The notes beneath the pieces are model-generated. The model ran no database searches, was not told the origin of the DNA, and worked only from the letters and a program-made list of their open reading frames with translations. This document shows positions 5,875 to 9,548 of a DNA stretch of 9,548 nucleotides, one piece after another (position 1 is the first letter of the stretch; each line of letters begins with the position of its first letter). Source of the stretch: Pseudonocardiaceae bacterium (GTDB lineage Bacteria > Actinomycetota > Actinomycetes > Mycobacteriales > Pseudonocardiaceae); contig JAICSB010000099.1 of the NCBI GenBank assembly GCA_025937115.1, forward strand, positions 1 through 9,548. Reading direction: 5' to 3'. The position numbers were made by a program, and so were the translations under genes.

Positions 5875-7251
5875 TCACGCGGCATCTCGAGCTGCTTGTC
5901 GTTGTTCTCGTGCGCGGGCGGCGGCGGAGAGGGCAAGTGTGGTGTCTCCGGTGGTGAGGTAGCCGAGTCCGGTGAATTCCCAGTGCGAGACCACCAGGGT
6001 GGTGTCCTCATCGAGCAGTGCAGAGGCGCGTTCAGCGGCTTGTCGTTGGCGGTAAATGCGGCGTTCGTTGCGGATGGCGCCGAGGGTGGTGGAGTAGTGG
6101 CGGCTTTTCGAAGCGAAATGTCCTCGGAAGCCGATCATGTGGATCCAGCGGTGTAGTCCCTGGTAGCTGAGGTGTTCGCCAAGTTGCCAGGCGGTGCGCA
6201 CCAGCCGGTCCACGTGGGTGGTGACGTCGAGCTGGGGGAGGGCTTCGGGGGTGACGCGCCGCTCGCCGAGCCCGAAGTGCTCGGCGCTTTTGGTGGCGTA
6301 CTTGGCGATGTAGCGGGCGGCGTGTTCGGGGGTGAGCTGGCCGGTGGGTCCACCGTTGACGGTTTGGGTGTCGAGCTGGTCACCGAAGCGCAACACCAAG
6401 TCGGATCCGTTGGGCATCTCGACGGTGAGCCGGACGTGCGCGGCGGCCTGGTGGATGGCCTCGGCGAGCTCGGTGGCGTCGATGCTGATCTGGGGTGGCT
6501 GGTAGTCCTCGCCGGGGCCGTCGAGGCGGATGAGGGCGTGGAAGTGGACCACGCCGCGGCGTTGGAATTCCGCGACCTTGACAAACGACACCCGGCACCG
6601 CCGACCGAACTCAGCCGCGCTCAGACCGGCCTGGTGAGCGAGGGTGCGGCGGACGGCGATGGTGAACCGGCGCCACAGTTCCGGGGCGTGCCAGTTGAAC
6701 GCGATGTGGGCGGGGTAGTCGTAGCAGTCCGGGCAGATCGGCTGCCCCAACCGCGGGTCACCCTCGGCGTGAATGGCGGTACACAAGGTGGGTCGGCCGT
6801 GCGGGCATCGTCGGGGTGTGCCGCGGGCCGGTCGGCACGGGGCACGGCCGGTGCGGGTGGTGTGGACAGGTCCGAATCCGGGTGCGGTGAGGGTGGTGAA
6901 CACCAAGGGGTGCGATCGGATGGATTCGGGGACGCCTTTGCGTCCGCCGGCGGCGCCAGCGTAGAGCAGCTGCCACATGTCCCCGGCGTATTCATAGGAA
7001 CAGGAGGGGCAGACCGCGGCTCGCCGGTTCCCGCAGCGGATCAGCAGCACCCGATCCGGCTCACCCTCGGTCGAATAAACGGCTCGCCGGCCGGTGGGGG
7101 AGCGGTGCTCGACGCGGCCGCGGAGCCGGACCGGGCGGGCGCAGTGCCCGCAGCGGGCTACCTGCTCGGCCCACCGGTCGAAGTCCGCCCTCCCGGCTCG
7201 GGTCACGATCTGCTCGACGGTCTGCCGTGCCAGCGTGACGGGTCCGGTCAT
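5875..7251 (-). CDS. repSA: RepSA-like HUH replication initiator
   Basis: This 458-residue rolling-circle replication initiator would nick the origin of the excised element through a tyrosine-DNA bond. Several Cys pairs suggest zinc binding in the N-terminal half: C34/C37 (CGHC), C73 with C81/C84 (CPSC) and C173/C176 (CPDC). The metal-binding HUH motif is HFH at 236-238 in RRGVVHFHALIRLDG, and the nucleophile motif is YIAKYATK at 314-321, with Y314 or Y318 as candidate nucleophile. GFRGHFASKSRHYSTT (374-389) resembles a stretch I associate with RepSA relatives. The C-terminus is basic and Ala/Arg-rich (about 395-458). ATG at 7251 overlaps the previous gene's stop (ATGA), so it is probably translationally coupled. 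In pSAM2, repSA is followed by xis and int as here. Replication after excision is expected; rolling-circle mode is inferred from the HUH motif. Confidence 0.9.
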   Translation of the reverse strand: MTGPVTLARQTVEQIVTRAGRADFDRWAEQVARCGHCARPVRLRGRVEHRSPTGRRAVYSTEGEPDRVLLIRCGNRRAAVCPSCSYEYAGDMWQLLYAGAAGGRKGVPESIRSHPLVFTTLTAPGFGPVHTTRTGRAPCRPARGTPRRCPHGRPTLCTAIHAEGDPRLGQPICPDCYDYPAHIAFNWHAPELWRRFTIAVRRTLAHQAGLSAAEFGRRCRVSFVKVAEFQRRGVVHFHALIRLDGPGEDYQPPQISIDATELAEAIHQAAAHVRLTVEMPNGSDLVLRFGDQLDTQTVNGGPTGQLTPEHAARYIAKYATKSAEHFGLGERRVTPEALPQLDVTTHVDRLVRTAWQLGEHLSYQGLHRWIHMIGFRGHFASKSRHYSTTLGAIRNERRIYRQRQAAERASALLDEDTTLVVSHWEFTGLGYLTTGDTTLALSAAARAREQRQAARDAA

Positions 7252-7715
7252 CGATCACCCCGAGGTGCTGGAGGGAAGGGGCTGTCCGCGGTGGGGTCGG
7301 GATGGGCTGCCCAGGCGTGGAGGTCTCCCAGGGACAGGGGCCTCCCCTGGTGCGGGTCGGGCTGGAGACCGGCGAACCAGTTGGGGTTGTTGTCCACGCA
7401 GCCATACACCGTCAGTTCGACCGCACCAGCCGGGCCGGTGAGGGTGCACCGGATCGAGATGTACACCCAGTCGCGCTCGGGTGGGCGCCACGCCTCGATG
7501 GCCTCCACGCTGAGCGTGCCTGCCCAGGTCAGCAGATCACCGGCGAGACCGGCCAGGGTCGTGCCGGGCAGCTGGGCGGTCACCGTCGAGTCGCCGTAGC
7601 TGGTGATCACGCTCAGCGATACCGGTTCGGGTAACGCGTGCTCGGTCAGGTGCCCGGCGAGCAGGGTCGCCGCACCAGCAAACGGCACGCCGCTAGTGAG
7701 AGTAGTGGTGGTCAT
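7248..7715 (-). CDS. Unknown AICE protein between ftsK and rep
   Basis: This 155-residue protein is not recognised. The N-terminus is Thr-rich (MTTTTLTSG); the middle has alternating strands (VSLSVITSYGDSTVTAQLP, about 32-50, and DWVYISIRCTLTG, 82-94) and a helix DLLTWAG. The C-terminus is Trp/Pro-rich and charged. There is no signal peptide or membrane span, and cysteines at 90 and 106 form no obvious metal site. ATG at 7715 has a good ribosome binding site (CGGAGG, 6 nt upstream on the minus strand). The gene begins 20 nt after ftsK and overlaps rep by 4 nt, so it sits in the transfer/replication operon. The position suggests an accessory role in replication or transfer, or a single-stranded-DNA- or Rep-partner protein; this is inference from context only. 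Confidence 0.85.
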   Translation of the reverse strand: MTTTTLTSGVPFAGAATLLAGHLTEHALPEPVSLSVITSYGDSTVTAQLPGTTLAGLAGDLLTWAGTLSVEAIEAWRPPERDWVYISIRCTLTGPAGAVELTVYGCVDNNPNWFAGLQPDPHQGRPLSLGDLHAWAAHPDPTADSPFPPAPRGDR

Positions 7716-7735
7716 GTCATGCCTCCGGGAGTGAG

Positions 7736-9289
7736 TCAGGGAGTGTGTTGCAGAGCAGGCAGCGCTGGGGTGTCGTCACGTGCGGGGTTGGTGATGAAGG
7801 TTTCGAGGTTTTTGATCGTGTGGTCGGAGACCCAGCCGGCGCGGATGCGGAGGGGTTCGCGGATGCCTTCGCCGAAGACGTAGCCGACGCCGGGCTCGGT
7901 TTCGGTGATCCGGTTGGCCCAGGCGCCGCGGTCGTAGGCTTGGTCGCCGAGGACCATCCCTACGTGGGATTTCGCGGAGACCCGTAGGCAGATTCGGCGG
8001 GGGAACAGGTCGCGGACTGGGACGGTGTCCTTGGTGGGTTCTTGGACGTAACCGCGCACGGTGAAACCCAAGGCCCGGCCTTGGGTGGTGAGCAGGGCGA
8101 TGCGTTCGGTGATCGCCTCGCGGGTGCGGCGGTCGGTGTAGCGGGTGAGCGCTCCGATCTCATCGAACTCCACCAGCTCCAGGGGGTGTTCGGTGCTGAT
8201 CGGCACGGTGCGGACCTGCCCGGCGAAGGTGGTCTTACGGGCGGCCATCGCGTCGATGAGGTCATCAAGCACCGCGAGTGCGTCAGTGCCGGTGACGGCG
8301 TAGCGGTGGAAGATCCCTCGCCCGTAGGCCAGCTCCATGCCCTTGGGGTCGATCCCCGATACCCGCACCAGCCCGCCTCTGATGGCGGGGGCGATGGAGA
8401 CCAGTGGGCACCAGGTGACCGAGTTCTTGCCCGCCCCGGTCCCACCGGCGGTCAGGCAGTGGCTGGCCGGACCGGCCAACGGCACGTGCCAGTCCTGGCC
8501 GTATTCGGTGCGCCCGGCCCATACCCGCCGCAAGTCAACTGACTCCCCTGCAGTACCTGTAGCGAGGTCGGGGCAGGCCACGGGATCGGCGAGGAGGTTG
8601 CGGCGCTGAAAGTCGATCGAGACGACGTTCGGGGACAGTTCGCGGACCTGGCAGCGCGCCACGCCGCGGGCCGAGGCCAACGCCCGGGCCGCCTGGTCGA
8701 TGTCTTCTGGTTTCTGGCCGGGGATTAGCCGGATGCGGACCTCGTCCCAGGAGGCACCGGAACGCACCCCCAGCACCCGCGGCAATACAGCATCCGGCCG
8801 ACGCCGACCGAACCGCAATCGCCGCCCCAACGGGGCCAGCACCACTACCGGTGTGGCGTCGTGTGTGGTCCCCAGGCCACAGGCGTGGAGCCATTCGGGC
8901 AGCTTGGGTGCGTAGATCGTCCAGCGCAGCCGCCAGGACCGCAGGTGTCGACCCGCCCACGCATCGAACGACCTCAGATCAACCAGCCGCCACCCGGTGA
9001 GCACCCCGGCGACCACACCAGTGGTGATCGCTAGGGAGGGCCAGCCCCACCACTGCGACCACGTCAGCATCCCGATCACCGCGAGGCTGGTTCGCCAGCG
9101 CGTGAACGCTTGTCGCAGCGCCCATCCCACACCCTTGATCAGCAACCACAGGACGAAGAGGACCGCGGCTGCCGCGGCGAGCGCCTCCGCGATCGTGATC
9201 AGGACCCGGCCGATCTTGGCCAGGAGCCAGACGACGATGCCCAGCGCGGCACCACCGGCGATCAGGGCGGCGATCACCTGCACACTCAT
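7736..9289 (-). CDS. tra: FtsK/SpoIIIE-type DNA translocase (TraSA-like transfer protein)
   Basis: This 517-residue membrane ATPase probably moves double-stranded element DNA to the recipient in mycelial conjugation. Three hydrophobic stretches (about 4-24, 33-57 and 69-100) anchor the N-terminus, followed by a basic region (113-123). The ATPase domain carries Walker A GGTGAGKNS (282-290), GIDPKGMEL (312-320), Walker B ELVEFDE (371-377) and the LLTTQGRALGFTVRGYVQEP stretch (399-418) typical of these transfer proteins. The residue after the Walker lysine is Asn, not Ser/Thr, with Ser one place later; I recall actinomycete Tra homologues often having GKGS here. The C-terminus lacks a recognisable long gamma domain. 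ATG at 9289 overlaps the stop of a 36-codon ORF (ATGA), so the start is probably coupled; its own Shine-Dalgarno (GGTGAG) is weak. It heads the tra-unknown-rep cluster. Confidence 0.92.
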   Translation of the reverse strand: MSVQVIAALIAGGAALGIVVWLLAKIGRVLITIAEALAAAAAVLFVLWLLIKGVGWALRQAFTRWRTSLAVIGMLTWSQWWGWPSLAITTGVVAGVLTGWRLVDLRSFDAWAGRHLRSWRLRWTIYAPKLPEWLHACGLGTTHDATPVVVLAPLGRRLRFGRRRPDAVLPRVLGVRSGASWDEVRIRLIPGQKPEDIDQAARALASARGVARCQVRELSPNVVSIDFQRRNLLADPVACPDLATGTAGESVDLRRVWAGRTEYGQDWHVPLAGPASHCLTAGGTGAGKNSVTWCPLVSIAPAIRGGLVRVSGIDPKGMELAYGRGIFHRYAVTGTDALAVLDDLIDAMAARKTTFAGQVRTVPISTEHPLELVEFDEIGALTRYTDRRTREAITERIALLTTQGRALGFTVRGYVQEPTKDTVPVRDLFPRRICLRVSAKSHVGMVLGDQAYDRGAWANRITETEPGVGYVFGEGIREPLRIRAGWVSDHTIKNLETFITNPARDDTPALPALQHTP

Positions 9290-9396
9290 CGGCGCTCACC
9301 GACCTGGTACCGGTCATCGCTGGCACCGCAAGCACACATGCTGATCGGGCGTTGGTGCGGATGTTGGGCGGCGTGTGTGCCCCGCCGTAGGCTCAC
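9286..9396 (-). CDS. 36-codon ORF translationally coupled to the translocase
   Basis: GTG at 9396-9394 is preceded at 5 nt by a strong AGAGGAG ribosome binding site. The frame runs 36 codons to a TGA that overlaps the ftsK-like ATG (ATGA). The product begins VSLRRGTHAAQ, is basic and His-rich, and contains MCACGASDD with two cysteines two residues apart. There is no hydrophobic segment. It is too short for most gene finders. The Shine-Dalgarno and the exact overlap are the evidence that it is translated. It may act mainly as a leader that sets translocase translation, or as a small transfer (Spd-type) or metal-binding peptide. The function is unknown. Confidence 0.55.
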   Translation of the reverse strand: MSLRRGTHAAQHPHQRPISMCACGASDDRYQVGERR

Positions 9397-9432
9397 AAGT
9401 GCTCCTCTTCTTGACTGTTGATGGGTGGAGCG

Positions 9433-9477
9433 GGCGCCCGGCCGGCCTTGGTTTCCAGGCCCGACCGGCCGGGCGCC
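9433..9477 (-). terminator. Strong 13-bp inverted repeat between two element genes
   Basis: The 13-base arms GGCGCCCGGCCGG (9433-9445) and CCGGCCGGGCGCC (9465-9477) are perfectly complementary. A smaller inner stem (CCTTGG...CCAGG with a bulge) closes around TTT. It lies 4 nt after the TAG stop of the partial gene at the right edge and 36 nt before the next start codon on the minus strand. A factor-independent terminator or attenuator is the natural reading. There is no T-tract on either strand. Confidence 0.6.
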
Positions 9478-9481
9478 ACAA

Positions 9482-9548
9482 CTAAGGGGTGATGGCCTCG
9501 ACCCAGGCCGTCCACGCGGCGGAGGCCTCGTCGCGGGCTACCTCGTAG
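9482..9548 (-). CDS. C-terminal fragment of an unidentified element gene
   Basis: An open minus-strand frame enters from the right edge and ends at TAG 9484-9482. It encodes at least YEVARDEASAAWTAWVEAIT plus a final Pro. The composition (Ala, Trp, acidic) and near-perfect G/C third positions suggest genuine coding, and a strong stem-loop follows the stop at once. It is an Ala/Trp-rich amphipathic helical end as found in small helper proteins of actinomycete plasmids, but no family can be assigned from 21 residues. Confidence 0.55.
   Translation of the reverse strand, partial: YEVARDEASAAWTAWVEAITP

Larger units (their letters stand above)
4287..9548. mobile_element. Left part of an AICE inserted at tRNA-Asn
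   Basis: All genes from 4367 to the right edge are on the minus strand and follow the order known from pSAM2-type actinomycete integrative and conjugative elements: tra (FtsK-like), a small unknown gene, rep, xis, int, and then the tRNA. The only larger gap lies before xis. Such elements integrate by site-specific recombination, replicate by rolling circle after excision and transfer as double-stranded DNA using one FtsK-like translocase. All visible core genes look intact, so the element may be active. The right end, transfer regulator and attR are outside the window. Confidence 0.9.

Noticed and set aside
6172..7599. 475-codon open frame on the plus strand opposite rep and the 155-aa gene
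   Set aside because: It is antisense to genes with clear motifs and tight stop/start overlaps. Its Gly/Val-rich translation is typical of the mirror frame of high-GC coding DNA, and no ribosome binding site precedes it.
4287..9548. Second attachment site, CRISPR array, toxin-antitoxin or defence genes in the visible part of the element
   Set aside because: No copy of the tRNA 3' end, no regularly spaced repeats, and no recognisable defence or toxin motifs were found between the tRNA and the right edge.

Overview
The window is high-GC DNA with GTG starts, four-base stop/start overlaps and stem-loop terminators without T-tracts. These traits fit an actinomycete, probably of the Pseudonocardiaceae; the family is inferred from the gene set, not proven. 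It holds two kinds of DNA: a conserved chromosomal segment (about 1-4286) and the left part of an actinomycete integrative and conjugative element (AICE, about 4287 to beyond 9548).

Chromosomal part. A minus-strand gene for a small exported Gly/Leu-rich protein (511 to 220) has a clear GTG start, Shine-Dalgarno sequence and signal peptide. Its repeat-bearing C-terminus lies in another frame, so it looks frameshifted. It is bracketed by a leader hairpin (531-552) and a terminator-like stem-loop (160-201). After an intergenic stretch, plus-strand dnaG (primase) follows. A TACACT box eight bases before its ATG and the lack of a Shine-Dalgarno suggest a leaderless transcript. dnaG overlaps by 4 nt a 177-residue protein of unknown function. 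A trans-aconitate methyltransferase-like gene and a complete tRNA-Asn(GTT) follow.

Mobile part. Eighty bases after the tRNA, minus-strand genes begin, in transcription order from the right edge: an unidentified partial gene, a 45-bp span with a 13-bp inverted repeat, a 36-codon ORF, an FtsK/TraSA-type DNA translocase, a 155-residue unknown, a RepSA-like HUH replication initiator, a MerR/AlpA-type excisionase, and a tyrosine integrase pointing at the tRNA. This is the int-xis-rep-tra order of pSAM2-type AICEs. The integrase would recombine the 3' part of tRNA-Asn with the circular element, Xis would favour excision, Rep would replicate the excised circle, and the FtsK-like protein would move double-stranded DNA between mycelia. 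The 36-codon ORF overlaps ftsK by 4 nt, the 155-aa gene overlaps rep by 4 nt, and the int Shine-Dalgarno overlaps the xis stop codon, so translation appears coupled at several points.

The other end of the element (second attachment site, transfer regulator, spread genes) is not in the window. No CRISPR array, rRNA, insertion sequence or recognisable defence system was seen. The least explained items are the 36-codon ORF, the 155-aa protein, the frameshifted exported protein with its structured leader, and the dnaG leaderless promoter with an adjoining inverted repeat.
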